Shown: positions 8,407 through 20,881, counted from the stretch's first letter. The stretch: 64,000 nt of DNA from Nocardia tengchongensis (GCF_018362975.1 NZ_CP074371.1:1302001-1366000); one strand, 5' to 3'. Numbers and translations are program-made. The notes: generated from the letters alone by a model not told the origin.

Positions 8407-10542
8407 GTGGACGACGACCAGAATGTGCTGACAGCTGTCTGGCCGGAGGTGATCGCCGAGTTGGCGAGCGGTTCCGCGGATGGGGAGATCCAACCGGTCA
8501 GTAAGGCCCACAAGGCGTGGCTGAACACTATCGAACCGATCACCTTCGCACAGGGATTCGCCCTGCTCTCGGTGCCCGGCACGATGGCGCAGGTGACGGT
8601 CGAGCGGGACCTGCGGGAGCTCATTCTCCGCTCCCTCGCCCGTCGTGGACTCCAGGTCGAGGGCCTGGGCGTCCGCATTCGCGCGCAACAGAATCCGCCG
8701 GCCGGCCGCTCCGTCAACGCGCCGCGCCACGCGCGCATGACCTCCCGCCCCGAGCGTCCCCGCGAACCCGAGCCGACGCCCCCGGCGTACGCACCGGAGC
8801 CGCCCATGGCCGAGCGTCCACAGCCGTCGTACCAGACCCAGCCCGAGTACGCGCCGCGCTACCTGCCTCCCCAGGACTACCCGGCCGACTACGACGAGCG
8901 CGACGCTTATCCACCGGTGGAATACGGACAGCCGCCGATGGCCGAAGAATTGCCGATGTCCGGGTCCGACCGTCCCCAGGCCGGTGCCGAACGTTCCGTG
9001 CCCGCATCCGAGCGGCCGATGCCCGGTGGCGAGCCCGCCGGCCAGCTGGGACCGCGCCCCGACCGGCGCCGGGAGAACCATCGTGGTGCGCCCATGCCGC
9101 CGGGACAGGAATCACTGTTCTCGCCGGACCCCGACGACGAGCCCGTCCGGCCCGCCCCGCAGCGGTACCCCGACGAGCCCGCCCCCCAGCGGTACGCGGA
9201 CGAACCCGGCTCGCAGCGGTACTCGGATGAACCCGCCGCACAGCGCTACGCCGACGAACCTGCCCCGCAGCGCTACGCCGACGAACCCGCGCCGCCGCGG
9301 TATTCGGATGAGCCCGCGCCACAGCGGTATGCCGACGAACCGGCCGCCCGCTATACGGACGAGCCCGCGCCGCGCTACGCCGACGAGCCCGCCGCGCGTC
9401 GTCCCGTGGACGAGCCGCACGACGACGAGCCGGTGGTCAATGTCCGCAATTCGTGGCCGACCTACTTCAACCGCCCGCCCGAGCGCGAACGGGAGCCCGC
9501 GCCCTCGAACGGCTCGGCCAGCCTGAACGCGAAGTACACCTTCGACACCTTCGTCATCGGTGCGTCCAACCGGTTCGCGCACGCCGCGGCGGTGGCCATC
9601 GCGGAGGCTCCGGCCCGCGCCTACAACCCGCTGTTCGTTTGGGGCGCTTCGGGTTTGGGCAAGACGCACCTGTTGCACGCGGCCGGCCACTACGCGCAGC
9701 GCCTGTTCCCGGGTATGCGGGTGAAGTACGTGTCGACCGAGGAATTCACCAACGACTTCATCAACTCGCTGCGTGACGACCGGAAGGTGGCGTTCAAGCG
9801 CCGCTACCGGGAGACCGACATCCTGCTGGTGGACGACATCCAGTTCATCGAGGGCAAGGAAGGCATCCAGGAGGAGTTCTTCCACACCTTCAACACCCTG
9901 CACAACGCGAACAAGCAGATCGTGGTGTCCTCCGACCGGCCGCCCAAGCAGCTGGCGACGCTGGAGGAGCGGCTGCGGACCCGCTTCGAGTGGGGTCTGA
10001 TCACCGATGTGCAGCCGCCGGAGCTGGAGACCCGCATCGCGATCCTGCGCAAGAAGGCGCGCATGGACCGCCTGGACGTGCCGCACGACGTGCTCGAACT
10101 GATCGCCAGCCGGGTGGAGCGCAATATCCGCGAGCTGGAGGGTGCCCTGATCCGCGTCACCGCGTTCGCGTCGCTGAACGGGCAGCCGCTGGATCTGTCG
10201 CTGGCCGAGGTGGTGCTGCGGGATCTGATGCCCGACACCGCGACGCTGGAGATCACGGCGGCCACGATCATGGCGGTGACCGCGGAGTACTTCAACACCA
10301 CGCTGGAGGAGCTGACCGGTCCTGGTAAGGCGCGGCCGCTGGCGCAGGCCCGGCAGATCGCCATGTACCTGTGCCGGGAACTCACCGATCTATCCCTGCC
10401 CAAGATCGGTCAGGCCTTCGGGCGCGACCACACCACGGTCATGTACGCGGAGAAGAAGGTGCGCAAGGAGATGACCGAGCGGCGCCGTGTGTACGACCAG
10501 GTTCAAGAACTCACAGCCCGAATTAAACAGCGTTCGCGCTGA
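8407..10542 (+). CDS. dnaA: Chromosomal replication initiator DnaA with an unusually long linker
   Basis: 711 aa from GTG 8407, chosen for GGGGAGGA eight bases upstream. Domain I (about 1-95) starts [12 protein letters not shown]. Domain II is a Pro/Asp/Glu/Arg/Tyr-rich linker of about 270 residues. It includes about ten 8-9-residue units of the QRYADEPAP type (nt 9148-9420). The AAA+ domain begins near residue 370, with Walker [12 protein letters not shown], Walker [11 protein letters not shown] and sensor motifs. Domain IV ends with the DnaA signature [15 protein letters not shown]. tuberculosis DnaA is 507 aa, so the extra length is all in the linker. A hairpin terminator follows. Confidence 0.98.
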   Translation: MDDDQNVLTAVWPEVIAELASGSADGEIQPVSKAHKAWLNTIEPITFAQGFALLSVPGTMAQVTVERDLRELILRSLARRGLQVEGLGVRIRAQQNPPAGRSVNAPRHARMTSRPERPREPEPTPPAYAPEPPMAERPQPSYQTQPEYAPRYLPPQDYPADYDERDAYPPVEYGQPPMAEELPMSGSDRPQAGAERSVPASERPMPGGEPAGQLGPRPDRRRENHRGAPMPPGQESLFSPDPDDEPVRPAPQRYPDEPAPQRYADEPGSQRYSDEPAAQRYADEPAPQRYADEPAPPRYSDEPAPQRYADEPAARYTDEPAPRYADEPAARRPVDEPHDDEPVVNVRNSWPTYFNRPPEREREPAPSNGSASLNAKYTFDTFVIGASNRFAHAAAVAIAEAPARAYNPLFVWGASGLGKTHLLHAAGHYAQRLFPGMRVKYVSTEEFTNDFINSLRDDRKVAFKRRYRETDILLVDDIQFIEGKEGIQEEFFHTFNTLHNANKQIVVSSDRPPKQLATLEERLRTRFEWGLITDVQPPELETRIAILRKKARMDRLDVPHDVLELIASRVERNIRELEGALIRVTAFASLNGQPLDLSLAEVVLRDLMPDTATLEITAATIMAVTAEYFNTTLEELTGPGKARPLAQARQIAMYLCRELTDLSLPKIGQAFGRDHTTVMYAEKKVRKEMTERRRVYDQVQELTARIKQRSR

Positions 10543-10558
10543 TCCACAGTCCACAGGA

Positions 10559-10586
10559 CCCCACGTCTTCTGACGTGGGGTTCTTT
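10559..10586 (+). terminator. dnaA terminator
   Basis: A 9-bp stem, 10559-10567 with 10572-10580, has a 4-nt loop and is followed by TTCTTT. It lies 16 bp beyond the dnaA stop. Confidence 0.75.
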
Positions 10587-10597
10587 GCTTTCCGGGG

Positions 10598-10948
10598 TTG
10601 TGGATTCCTCGAGGAGTCCTCGAGGAAAGGGTGTGGAGTCCTCGAGGAATCCCACTGTTGTCCACCGGTTTGCGCACAGGTCGCTGCTCACACTCATGCA
10701 CAGGTGTTGGTCCACAGTTCCCACAGGTGAATTCATCCTCGAGGGCTGAGCTGCGCGGATGGGGTTTTTGCCTTGTGGATTCCTCGAGGAGTCCCTGTCA
10801 GGTCCTCGAGGAATCCACGGGGTAGTCCCCGGTTCCATCCTCATGTGGGTATCCGGGCCGGTTTCGGGGGAGCAACTCGAGGATCACTCGAGGATGGCTG
10901 GGGAGTTCCGGGCCGAGTCCACAGGCACCGGTTGTTCATCCTCGAGCC
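10598..10948. repeat. CTCGAG-centred palindrome array in oriC
   Basis: TCCTCGAGGA occurs perfectly at 10606, 10617, 10639, 10781 and 10803. Variants sharing CTCGAG are at 10736, 10874, 10885 and 10939. GTGGATTCCTCGAGGAGTCC is exactly repeated at 10600 and 10775. The 10775 copy faces an inverted 16-mer at 10803-10818. Confidence 0.85.
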
Positions 10949-11022
10949 ACCCCAACGACATCCCCACGCCGCCGCACGGCCGGACCTGCGGAAACAGGCG
11001 AAGTCCACAGAACTAACAGGAC

Positions 11023-11034
11023 CTACTACTACTT
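11023..11034. promoter_or_regulatory. DnaA-trio-like run next to a weak DnaA box
   Basis: CTACTACTACTT on the plus strand is, on the complement read 3' to 5', GAT-GAT-GAT-GAA. That fits the DnaA-trio pattern described for bacterial unwinding elements. The DnaA-box-like AAGTCCACA lies 13 bp to its left, and an A/T-richer stretch lies to its right. Confidence 0.55.
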
Positions 11035-11322
11035 CAGTTCTTCATCTAGAGAAGGTTCTTCTAAAACAGGGTGTGTGGAAACTCGGGTTGGGAGGGCACG
11101 GTGCGATGCGGAGCTCCTCCACACCCGATCGGGCAGCAAGGAGGAGAGGGGAGCAGGAGCGGTCCGCATCGGATGGCTCGGCGGGGTCGGGGCAAAAGCT
11201 CGTGGGTCGGCGTAGGCGGGTCTGTCTCGCGCAGGTACGGTTTGGTGTCGGCCCCGTGTGCGAGACTGCCGATTACCGTTTCGAGATCCGAACGACCCCC
11301 AGTGGAGAGGACAGGCCGGGCG

Positions 11323-12492
11323 ATGGAGCTTGCAAGCATGAAGTTTCGGGTCGCCCGCGAGGACTTCGCAGAATCCGTAGCCTGGGTGGCCCGCAGCCTG
11401 CCGTCGCGGCCTCCGGTTCCCGTGCTCGGTGGCGTACTCCTCGTGGCTGACGAAGACGGCCTGACGGTCTCCGGTTTCGACTACGAGGTCTCCGCGCAGA
11501 TGCGGGTGGCCGCCGAGGTCGCCGGTCCGGGCCAGGTCCTGGTGTCGGGCCGCCTCTTGGCCGATATCACCAAGGCGCTGTCCAACAAGCCTGTGGACGT
11601 GTCGGTGGACGGCACCCGCGTGCTGATCGCCTGTGGCAGCGCCAAGTTCTCGCTGCCGACCATGCCCGTCGAGGACTATCCCCAGCTGCCCGAGCTGCCC
11701 CCGCAGACCGGTGAGCTCGCCGTGGATCTGTTCTCCGAGGCCGTCTCCCAGGTGGCCGTGGCCGCCGGCCGGGACGACACCCTCCCCATGCTCACCGGCA
11801 TCCGGGTGGAGATCGAGGGCCCGAAGGTGGTCCTGGCCGCCACCGACCGTTTCCGGCTCGCTGTGCGCGAACTGGAGTGGCAGCCGGGCCGTGCGGATGT
11901 GGAGACCGCGGTGCTGGTCCCGGCCCGCACCCTGTCCGAGTCCGCGAAGACGCTCGGCGCGTCCGATCAGCCGGTGCAGCTGGCGTTCGGTACCGGCACC
12001 GACGGCCTGCTGGGCATCGTGAACGGCGGTCGCCGCACCACCACCCGCCTGCTCGACGCCGAATTCCCCAAGTTCCGTCAGTTGCTCCCCAAGGAGCACA
12101 CCTCGATCGCCACCCTCGCGGTGAACTCGCTGACCGAGGCCATCAAGCGTGTGGCCCTGGTGGCCGAGCGCGGCGCCCAGGTGCGGCTGGAGTTCTCCGA
12201 GGAGGGCCTGCTGCTCTCCGCCGGTGGCGACGACGCCGGTCGCGCCGAGGAGTGGCTGGTGGCCGACTTCCGCGGTGAGCCGCTGACCATCGCCTTCAAC
12301 CCCGGCTACCTGCTCGACGGCCTGTCCGCCGCGCATTCGGACCGGGTGACCTTCGGCTTCACCACTCCCAGCCGTCCGGCGGTGTTCCTGCCGGCGCCGG
12401 AGGAGGAGCCCGCGCAGCTGGAGTCGGGTGCGTTCGCGGCGCTGGCCGGGAGCTACATCTACCTGTTGATGCCGGTGCGGTTGCCGGGCTGA
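11323..12492 (+). CDS. dnaN: DNA polymerase III sliding clamp, beta subunit
   Basis: 389 aa from ATG 11323. An internal ATG at 11338 preceded by GGAG is an alternative start giving 384 aa. The three-domain clamp is recognisable from [19 protein letters not shown], the conserved [12 protein letters not shown], the central [11 protein letters not shown] and the C-terminal [10 protein letters not shown]. It forms the ring that tethers the replicative polymerase and also serves as a binding platform for partners at forks. It is the first gene after oriC and is followed at 70 bp by recF. Confidence 0.97.
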   Translation: MELASMKFRVAREDFAESVAWVARSLPSRPPVPVLGGVLLVADEDGLTVSGFDYEVSAQMRVAAEVAGPGQVLVSGRLLADITKALSNKPVDVSVDGTRVLIACGSAKFSLPTMPVEDYPQLPELPPQTGELAVDLFSEAVSQVAVAAGRDDTLPMLTGIRVEIEGPKVVLAATDRFRLAVRELEWQPGRADVETAVLVPARTLSESAKTLGASDQPVQLAFGTGTDGLLGIVNGGRRTTTRLLDAEFPKFRQLLPKEHTSIATLAVNSLTEAIKRVALVAERGAQVRLEFSEEGLLLSAGGDDAGRAEEWLVADFRGEPLTIAFNPGYLLDGLSAAHSDRVTFGFTTPSRPAVFLPAPEEEPAQLESGAFAALAGSYIYLLMPVRLPG

Positions 12493-12562
12493 TCGGGGAA
12501 CGACACACCTGTGCACAGTGTTGACAAACCTGTGAAAAACGCGGGGATGGTGGACTGACCGG

Positions 12563-13750
12563 ATGCACGTGCGTGCGCTGTCGCTGCGCGATTTCCGGTC
12601 CTGGGAGGCCGCCGAACTCGAGCTTTCGCCTGGTGGAACGGTTTTTCTGGGTTCCAACGGGAATGGCAAGACCAACCTGATCGAGGCCATCGGATATTTG
12701 TCCACACTGGGCTCACATCGGGTGGCGGCCGATGCTCCGCTGATCCGTCTGGGCGCTCAGAAGGCCCGGATCGGTGCGACGGTGGTGAACACCGGTCGCG
12801 AGTTGCGGGTCGACATGGAGCTGAATCAGGGCACGGCGAATCGGGCCCAGATCAATCGCTCACCGGTGCGGCGGCCGCGGGAGATCCTGGGGATACTCCA
12901 GACGGTGCTGTTCGCTCCGGAGGATCTGTCGCTGGTGCGCGGGGATCCGGGGGAGCGGCGGAAGTTTCTGGACGAGCTGGCCACGGCCCGGTTGCCGCGG
13001 CTGGCCGGGGTGCGCGCGGATTACGAGAAGGTGCTGCGGCAGCGGTCGGCGTTGTTGAAAACGGCCGGGCGCAATGCCCGTTCGGGTGCGCGGGGCGCGG
13101 AGCTGGGCACCCTCGACGTGTGGGACGGGCATCTGGCGGCGCACGGCGCGGTGCTGCTGGCGCACCGGCTCCGACTTGTCCACGACCTTTATCCACATCT
13201 TGCACAGGCTTATTCGGATATCGCGCCCGAATCCCGGCCCGCGACAATCGGTTACCGCAGCTCCAGCCTGCCGCCGGAGTTTCTCGATTCGGCGCGTTCT
13301 CCACAGGACGATGACGAGGAGGCGCTCGAGGCGATCCTGTTGCGGGAGTTGGCCGCCGCGCGTCCCAAGGAGCTGGAGCGCGGGGTGTGCCTGGTCGGTC
13401 CGCACCGTGACGATCTGGAATTGATGCTCGGTTCGGCGCCGGCGAAGGGTTTCGCCAGTCACGGCGAGTCCTGGTCGTTCGCGCTGGCGTTGCGGCTCGG
13501 GGCGTTCGAGCTGTTGCGTTCGGCCGGAACCGATCCGGTGCTGATCCTCGACGACGTGTTCGCGGAACTGGATCGCCGCCGCCGCAGTGCGCTGGCGACG
13601 GTGGCCGCCAGTGCGGAGCAGGTGTTGATCACCGCCGCCGTCCCCGAGGATGTGCCGCCGGAACTCGAGGCCGCGCCGCTGCGGGTGGAGACCACCGGGG
13701 AGGCGGACCTGCGAGCCTCCCGGATCGCGGAGTCGAATACCACCGAGTGA
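12563..13750 (+). CDS. recF: DNA replication and repair protein RecF
   Basis: 395 aa starting [15 protein letters not shown]. Walker A is [15 protein letters not shown] at about residues 30-44. The ABC-type signature region is followed by Walker [11 protein letters not shown] near residue 330. RecF helps load RecA at single-strand gaps. Two perfect DnaA boxes lie inside the coding sequence, at 12698-12706 and 13189-13197, with a one-mismatch box at 13176-13184. These could titrate DnaA close to the origin (inference). Confidence 0.97.
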   Translation: MHVRALSLRDFRSWEAAELELSPGGTVFLGSNGNGKTNLIEAIGYLSTLGSHRVAADAPLIRLGAQKARIGATVVNTGRELRVDMELNQGTANRAQINRSPVRRPREILGILQTVLFAPEDLSLVRGDPGERRKFLDELATARLPRLAGVRADYEKVLRQRSALLKTAGRNARSGARGAELGTLDVWDGHLAAHGAVLLAHRLRLVHDLYPHLAQAYSDIAPESRPATIGYRSSSLPPEFLDSARSPQDDDEEALEAILLRELAAARPKELERGVCLVGPHRDDLELMLGSAPAKGFASHGESWSFALALRLGAFELLRSAGTDPVLILDDVFAELDRRRRSALATVAASAEQVLITAAVPEDVPPELEAAPLRVETTGEADLRASRIAESNTTE

Positions 13751-13851
13751 GTCGGGCGGGCGGAATCGCCGAGTCGTCGGTGGCATGCGGCAGAATCACG
13801 TGACGAACCGAAGGTGATCATCGGGATTCCCAGGTGTGGAAGGAGTTGTGG

Positions 13852-14463
13852 ATGGCTGAGTCGCCGGACACGAACATTCCTGACGCCGCCGGTGGCGACC
13901 GCACCCCGAATTCCGGTGCGGCCGGCCCCGAGCCGGAGTTGCGTGGAGTCGACCTGGCTCGGCGCGCGCTCGAGGAGGCGCGTGCCGCCGCGCGGGCGGC
14001 CGGGAAGTCGGTGGGGCAGGGGCGGGCCTCGCCGGCCGCGCCGCGCAAGGGCGGCATCCGGGCACTTCGAGGGGGCCGCAGAAGCTGGTCGGGTGCGGGT
14101 CCCGACGATCGGGATCCGCAGGCGTTCGCCGCGCTGGCGATGCAGTTGGCGAAGGGACGCGGCTGGTCGGCCAAGGTTGCCGAGGGCACGGTGTTCGGCC
14201 GCTGGGCGGCCGTGGTGGGGGAGGATATCGCCTCCCATGCTCAGCCGATCTCACTGGAGAACGGCGTGCTGAGCATTCAAGCGGAGTCCACGGCATGGGC
14301 GACCCAGCTGCGCATGTTCCAGTCCCAGATCCTGGCGAAGATCGCCGCGGCGGTCGGGAACGGCGTGGTCAAGCAGCTCAAGATCAATGGTCCGACCGCG
14401 CCGAGCTGGCGCAAGGGCGAGCGGCACATCAAGGGCCGGGGCCCGCGCGACACGTACGGGTAG
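13852..14463 (+). CDS. dciA: DciA-type DUF721 protein (Rv0004 homologue), predicted helicase loader or operator
   Basis: 203 aa from ATG 13852 with AGGAG six bases upstream; an upstream in-frame GTG at 13834 has no such site. The first 100 residues are low-complexity and basic. The DUF721 domain begins [21 protein letters not shown] and contains [40 protein letters not shown] family sequence. DciA proteins interact with the replicative helicase DnaB where DnaC is absent. The position between recF and gyrB is conserved across Actinobacteria. Confidence 0.88.
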   Translation: MAESPDTNIPDAAGGDRTPNSGAAGPEPELRGVDLARRALEEARAAARAAGKSVGQGRASPAAPRKGGIRALRGGRRSWSGAGPDDRDPQAFAALAMQLAKGRGWSAKVAEGTVFGRWAAVVGEDIASHAQPISLENGVLSIQAESTAWATQLRMFQSQILAKIAAAVGNGVVKQLKINGPTAPSWRKGERHIKGRGPRDTYG

Positions 14464-14511
14464 GCCGCGCATCCCGGCCGCCCGGCCCCTGAATCCCCGC
14501 GTCGGCGCGCT

Positions 14512-14527
14512 GGTTTCACGTGGAACG
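14512..14527. other. Degenerate parS-like site
   Basis: GGTTTCACGTGGAACG has three mismatches from consensus but keeps the central TTTCACGTG core. It is weaker than the other sites. Confidence 0.4.
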
Positions 14528-14771
14528 TCGGAAGATCACGGTGAACCCTCGCGCAAACGGTGACGGAGTTGCCCGCGCATCGCCCGCTGAAGCTCCCGGA
14601 ACCCCCCGCACCCACAACCCGTCATATCGCTGGTCGATTTCATGACCCTACGGCCCACTCAGGGGTGTCATAGGTGGGTTCTCTGTCGGTCGTACCAGTA
14701 GGATGGGGGAGTAACTAGCGGCGATACCTCCCGGCGCGTTCCGCAGCGCCCGCGCGTGGGCCCCCGTAATT

Positions 14772-14812
14772 CTCGAGCAGACGCAGTCTGGCGCTCGAGC
14801 AGACAGTGTCTG
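14772..14812. promoter_or_regulatory. Tandem 22-bp operator-like repeats upstream of gyrB
   Basis: CTCGAGCAGAC begins at 14772 and again at 14794. Each copy ends in a palindrome CAGAC-N3-GTCTG (14778-14790 and 14800-14812). The 22-bp period puts both on the same DNA face. They lie about 65 bp upstream of the gyrB start. No regulator is known to me for this motif. Confidence 0.55.
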
Positions 14813-14813
14813 A

Positions 14814-16928
<2,115 letters not shown>

Positions 16929-16936
16929 TTCGCGAC

Positions 16937-16962
16937 AGCGGAGGCCCTTCGGGGCCTCCGCT
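16937..16962 (+). terminator. Hairpin in the gyrB-gyrA gap
   Basis: An 11-bp stem (16937-16947 with 16952-16962) is capped by a TTCG tetraloop. No T run follows, so it may be an RNA-stability or attenuation hairpin rather than a full terminator. Confidence 0.55.
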
Positions 16963-17006
16963 GCGCGCCGCGAGGACCACCCAACACTTCTGACGGAGAC
17001 CTATTC

Positions 17007-19520
17007 ATGACTGAGACTTCGCTTCCGCCCTCGGGTGGCGACCGCATCGAGCCGGTCGACATCCAGCAGGAGATGCAGAACTCCTACATCGACTACGCCA
17101 TGAGCGTGATCGTCGGCCGTGCGCTGCCCGAGGTGCGCGACGGCATGAAGCCGGTGCACCGGCGCATCCTGTACGCGATGTACGACAACGGGTATCGGCC
17201 CGACCGCGGCTATGTGAAGTCCGCGCGCCCGGTCGCCGACACCATGGGCAACTATCACCCGCACGGTGACACGGCCATCTACGACACCTTGGTGCGTATG
17301 GCGCAGCCGTGGGCGCTGCGGTATCCGCTGGTCGACGGGCAGGGCAACTTCGGTTCGCGCGGTAATGACGGCGCGGCCGCCATGCGTTACACGGAGTGCC
17401 GCCTGACGCCGCTGGCGATGGAGATGCTGCGCGAGATCGACCACGAGACGGTCGATTTCGTCCCGAACTACGACGGTAAGACGCAGGAGCCGACCGTCCT
17501 GCCGAGCCGGGTGCCCGCCCTGCTCATGAACGGTTCCAACGGCATCGCCGTCGGTATGGCGACGAATATCCCGCCGCACAACCTGAACGAGCTGGCCGAG
17601 GCCATCTACTGGGCGCTCGACAATCACGACGCGGACGAGGAGGCCACTCTCGCCGCGTGCATCGAGCGGGTGAAGGGTCCGGACTTCCCGACCGCGGGCC
17701 TGATCGTGGGCACCCAGGGCATCCACGACGCCTACACCACCGGCCGCGGTTCGGTCCGGATGCGCGGTGTCGTGGAGATCGAGGAGGACAGCCGCGGTCG
17801 CACCACGATCGTCATCACCGAGCTGCCGTACCAGGTCAATACCGACAACTTCATCAATGCCATCGCGGAGCAGGTGAAGGACGGCAAGATCGCGGGTGTC
17901 TCCGACATCCACGACGAGTCCTCCGACCGTGTCGGTATGCGCATCGTGGTGACCGTGAAGCGCGACGCCATCGCCAAGGTGGTGCTGAACAACCTCTACA
18001 AGCACACCCAGCTGCAGACCTCCTTCGGCTGCAACATGCTGTCGATCGTCGACAAGGTGCCGCGCACGCTGCGCCTGGATCAGATGATCCGGCTGTACGT
18101 GAACCACCAGTTGGAAGTCATCATCCGGCGCACCCGTTACCTGCTGCGCAAGGCGGAGGAGCGGGCTCACATCCTGCGCGGTCTGGTGAAGGCGCTGGAT
18201 CAGCTGGACAAGGTCATCGCCTTGATCCGCCGTTCGGCCGACACCGAGACCGCGCGTACCGGCCTGATGCAGTTGCTGGAGATCGACGAGATCCAGGCGA
18301 CCGCGATCCTCGACATGCAGCTGCGTCGCCTGTCGGCGTTGGAGCGGCAGAAGATTCTCGACGAGTTGGCCAAGATCGAGGCCGAGATCGCCGATTTGAA
18401 CGACATTCTGGCCAAGCCGGAGCGGCAGCGCGCCATCGTCCGTGACGAATTGGCGGAGATCGTCGACAAGTACGGCGACGACCGCCGTACCAAGATCATC
18501 GCGGCCGACGGCGACGTGCAGGACGAGGATCTGATCGCCCGCGAGGACGTGGTCGTGACGATCACCGAGACCGGCTACGCCAAGCGCACCAAGACCGACC
18601 TCTACCGTTCGCAGAAGCGCGGCGGCAAGGGCGTGCAGGGCGCGGGTCTCAAGCAGGACGACATCGTCAAGCACTTCTTCATCACCTCGACCCACGACTG
18701 GCTGCTGTTCTTCACCAACAAGGGCCGGGTGTACCGGGCCAAGGCGTACGAGCTGCCCGAGGCCAACCGCACCGCACGCGGCCAGCACGTGGCGAACCTG
18801 CTGGCATTCCAGCCGGACGAGAAGATCGCCCAGGTCATCCAGCTGAAGTCGTACGAGGACGCGCCGTACCTGGTGCTGGCCACCCGCAAGGGTCTGGTGA
18901 AGAAGTCCAAGCTGACCGACTTCGACTCGAACCGGACCGGCGGCATCGTGGCGGTCAATCTGCGCGACGAGGACGAATTGGTCGGCGCGGCACTGTGTTC
19001 GGCCGACGACGATCTGCTCCTGGTGTCGGCGCACGGCCAGTCCATCCGGTTCAACGCCAATGACGAGGTGCTGCGCCCGATGGGCCGCGCCACCTCCGGC
19101 GTGCAGGGCATGCGCTTCAATGCCGACGACGAGCTGTTGTCGCTCAACGTGGTTCGTGACGCGGAGGGCATCTATCTGCTTGTCGCGACGGCGGGCGGGT
19201 ACTCCAAGCGCACGGCCATCGACGAGTACACGGCGCAGGGTCGCGGCGGCAAGGGCGTGCTGACGATTCAGTACGACGAGAAGCGTGGCAGTCTTGTCGG
19301 TGCGCTCATCGTCAATGACGACGACGAGCTGTACGCGATCACCTCGGGCGGCGGTGTCATTCGCACGCTGGCGCACCAGGTTCGAAAGGCGGGTCGTCAA
19401 ACCAAGGGCGTCCGGTTGATGAACCTGGGTGAGGGCGATACTTTGCTCGCGATCGCTCGGAACGCGGATGAGCCCGACCAGCTTGTCGAAGATGACACCA
19501 GCGGTTCGGCGAAGCAGTAG
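17007..19520 (+). CDS. gyrA: DNA gyrase subunit A
   Basis: 837 aa. The catalytic tyrosine lies in [12 protein letters not shown] at about residue 129. The quinolone-resistance region reads [19 protein letters not shown]; the E. coli Ser83 equivalent is Thr and Ala84 is Ala, so no classic resistance substitution is claimed. The coiled tower and the GyrA-box QKRGGKG of the C-terminal beta-pinwheel are present. The tail is acidic ([12 protein letters not shown]). With GyrB it introduces negative supercoils. It is likely co-transcribed with gyrB. Confidence 0.98.
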   Translation: MTETSLPPSGGDRIEPVDIQQEMQNSYIDYAMSVIVGRALPEVRDGMKPVHRRILYAMYDNGYRPDRGYVKSARPVADTMGNYHPHGDTAIYDTLVRMAQPWALRYPLVDGQGNFGSRGNDGAAAMRYTECRLTPLAMEMLREIDHETVDFVPNYDGKTQEPTVLPSRVPALLMNGSNGIAVGMATNIPPHNLNELAEAIYWALDNHDADEEATLAACIERVKGPDFPTAGLIVGTQGIHDAYTTGRGSVRMRGVVEIEEDSRGRTTIVITELPYQVNTDNFINAIAEQVKDGKIAGVSDIHDESSDRVGMRIVVTVKRDAIAKVVLNNLYKHTQLQTSFGCNMLSIVDKVPRTLRLDQMIRLYVNHQLEVIIRRTRYLLRKAEERAHILRGLVKALDQLDKVIALIRRSADTETARTGLMQLLEIDEIQATAILDMQLRRLSALERQKILDELAKIEAEIADLNDILAKPERQRAIVRDELAEIVDKYGDDRRTKIIAADGDVQDEDLIAREDVVVTITETGYAKRTKTDLYRSQKRGGKGVQGAGLKQDDIVKHFFITSTHDWLLFFTNKGRVYRAKAYELPEANRTARGQHVANLLAFQPDEKIAQVIQLKSYEDAPYLVLATRKGLVKKSKLTDFDSNRTGGIVAVNLRDEDELVGAALCSADDDLLLVSAHGQSIRFNANDEVLRPMGRATSGVQGMRFNADDELLSLNVVRDAEGIYLLVATAGGYSKRTAIDEYTAQGRGGKGVLTIQYDEKRGSLVGALIVNDDDELYAITSGGGVIRTLAHQVRKAGRQTKGVRLMNLGEGDTLLAIARNADEPDQLVEDDTSGSAKQ

Positions 19521-19565
19521 TTTCACCACAGCAGCGGCGGCACAAACGGATCGAAGGATTCACCA

Positions 19566-20561
19566 TTGACCACGAATCAGCCGAATGACCAGCGCGGTCA
19601 TGCCAATGGCGTGACCGAGAGAATTGCCCCGTCCCCGATTCCGCCGCGGCCTATTCCGCGTCCGGGCGGCCCGGACGGCGGCGCGCCGCAGAATTCCGAA
19701 TTGTCGGACAAGTCCGGTGATTCGGCCGCCGAGGCCCCCGCGGCCGACGCGGCGTCCGCCGCCCCCGAAGCGGCGGACGGGCAGGGCGGTTCGCCCTTCG
19801 CGGAGGGCTGGTCGCAGCTGCCGCAACGGGAGCCGCAGTCCAACCTCTACCGTCCGGGCCAGTCCCCGACGGCCGGTCGGCCGGGTACCAACCCGAGCCT
19901 CGGCGGTACCAACCCGAGCCTCGGCGGTGGCGGCCTGGCCGGTGGCGGCGGCCTGAACGCCGGCGTCTCCAATGCCCGCACCACCGCCGACCTGGCGGCC
20001 AAGGCGGCGCGCAAGGAGGCGGCCATGGTGAAGTCCGTCGGCATCGACGGACCTACCCGCAGCATCTCCCGTCCGGAACTGGTCAAGGATCTGCCGGATC
20101 TGTCCGAGCTGCGGCACCCGCTGCCGCCGCCGGACCCGATCGCGCCGGCCGGTCCGGTGTCGCCGTCCGCCCCCGCGGCGGTGGCGCAGGCCGCGGCCAC
20201 CGGTGAGCCGCTGCGCGCCACCGTGCAGCTGCGCCACATCGACCCGTGGTCCACGCTGAAGATCTCGCTGGTGATCAGCGTGGCCATGTTCTTCGTGTGG
20301 ATGCTGGCGGTCGGCCTGCTGTACCTGGTGCTGGAGGGCATGGGCGTCTGGGAGCGCCTGAACTCCACCTTCACCGACATGGTGTCCGACAACTCCAGTT
20401 CTGCGCTCATCGACGCGGGCACGGTCTTCGGCTATGCCGGTGTGATCGGCCTGATCAATGTGGTGCTGCTGACCGCGCTGTCCACGGTCGGTGTGTTCGT
20501 CTACAACCAGTGCACCGATCTGGTGGGCGGCATCCAGGTCACCCTGTCCGATCCGGACTAG
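19566..20561 (+). CDS. DUF3566 membrane protein (Rv0007 type)
   Basis: 331 aa from TTG 19566, the only plausible start, with GAAGGA eight bases upstream. The first 215 residues are a Pro/Gly/Ala-rich cytoplasmic region that contains a short direct duplication [14 protein letters not shown]. The C-terminal DUF3566 domain has two transmembrane segments ([20 protein letters not shown] and [20 protein letters not shown]) and ends [12 protein letters not shown]. The gene directly downstream of gyrA is conserved in Actinobacteria; its role is not established, though envelope or division association is often proposed. Confidence 0.85.
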   Translation: MTTNQPNDQRGHANGVTERIAPSPIPPRPIPRPGGPDGGAPQNSELSDKSGDSAAEAPAADAASAAPEAADGQGGSPFAEGWSQLPQREPQSNLYRPGQSPTAGRPGTNPSLGGTNPSLGGGGLAGGGGLNAGVSNARTTADLAAKAARKEAAMVKSVGIDGPTRSISRPELVKDLPDLSELRHPLPPPDPIAPAGPVSPSAPAAVAQAAATGEPLRATVQLRHIDPWSTLKISLVISVAMFFVWMLAVGLLYLVLEGMGVWERLNSTFTDMVSDNSSSALIDAGTVFGYAGVIGLINVVLLTALSTVGVFVYNQCTDLVGGIQVTLSDPD

Positions 20562-20586
20562 GAAACCGCTCTTTCGATCCGCCGCG

Positions 20587-20633
20587 ACGGCCGGTCAGCC
20601 CTGCCTCTTGCAGGCCGCTGACCGGCCGTTTTG
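20587..20633 (+). terminator. Terminator after the DUF3566 gene
   Basis: A 13-bp stem, 20587-20599 with 20617-20629, contains an inner CCTGC/GCAGG hairpin and is followed by TTTT. Confidence 0.8.
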
Positions 20634-20660
20634 GTTATCCGCGCCGAGGTACGGTAATCT
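20631..20660 (+). promoter_or_regulatory. Predicted promoter of the tRNA-Ile/tRNA-Ala pair
   Basis: TTGGTT at 20631-20636 and TAATCT at 20655-20660 are 18 bp apart, about 40 bp upstream of the first tRNA. Confidence 0.45.
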
Positions 20661-20699
20661 TCTGCCTCGTTCGAGTCACACACTTCGAACACCCACTAA

Positions 20700-20773
20700 G
20701 GGCCTATAGCTCAGGCGGTTAGAGCGCTTCGCTGATAACGAAGAGGTCGGAGGTTCAAGTCCTCCTAGGCCCA
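20700..20773 (+). tRNA. ileT: tRNA-Ile (GAU)
   Basis: 74 nt. The acceptor arms GGGCCTA and TAGGCCC pair fully. The D-arm is AGCTCAGGCGGTTAGAGC, the T-loop is GGTTCAAGTCC, and the anticodon GAT is at 20734-20736. CCA is not encoded. The Ile-Ala tRNA pair after gyrA is conserved in Mycobacteriales. Confidence 0.97.
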
Positions 20774-20803
20774 CCCACAGGTAAAGAACGAACTGCCTTC
20801 CCA

Positions 20804-20876
20804 GGGGCCTTAGCTCAATTGGCAGAGCACTGCCTTTGCAAGGCAGGGGTTAGGGGTTCGATTCCCCTAGGCTCCA
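20804..20876 (+). tRNA. alaT: tRNA-Ala (UGC)
   Basis: 73 nt. The acceptor GGGGCCT pairs with AGGCTCC, with one G-U. The anticodon loop TTTGCAA holds anticodon TGC at 20837-20839, and the T-loop is GGTTCGATTCC. CCA is not encoded. A terminator follows 5 bp later. Confidence 0.97.
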
Positions 20877-20881
20877 CAATC

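Larger units (their letters stand above)
10543..11322. other. Putative chromosomal origin of replication, oriC
   Basis: This 780-bp non-coding dnaA-dnaN gap is the known oriC position in Mycobacteriales. DnaA-box-like 9-mers with one to two mismatches occur at 10540-10548, 10658-10666 (TTGTCCACC), 10708-10716 (TGGTCCACA), 10915-10923 and 11001-11009 (AAGTCCACA). Nine CTCGAG-centred sequences, most of them TCCTCGAGGA, fill 10606-10948. An A/T-richer stretch at 11011-11070, with a CTACTACTACTT run at 11023-11034, looks like the unwinding element. A small gene-free G/C-rich stretch leads to dnaN. Confidence 0.85.

Noticed and set aside
17200..17320. Quinolone-resistance substitution in GyrA
   Set aside because: The Thr/Ala pair at the usual positions is a natural variant compatible with wild type; no resistance call can be made from sequence.
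17001..19529. 842-codon minus-strand frame opposite gyrA, and a 776-codon one opposite gltB (55878-58208)
   Set aside because: His/Arg/Val/Asp-rich shadows caused by codon bias of highly conserved genes.
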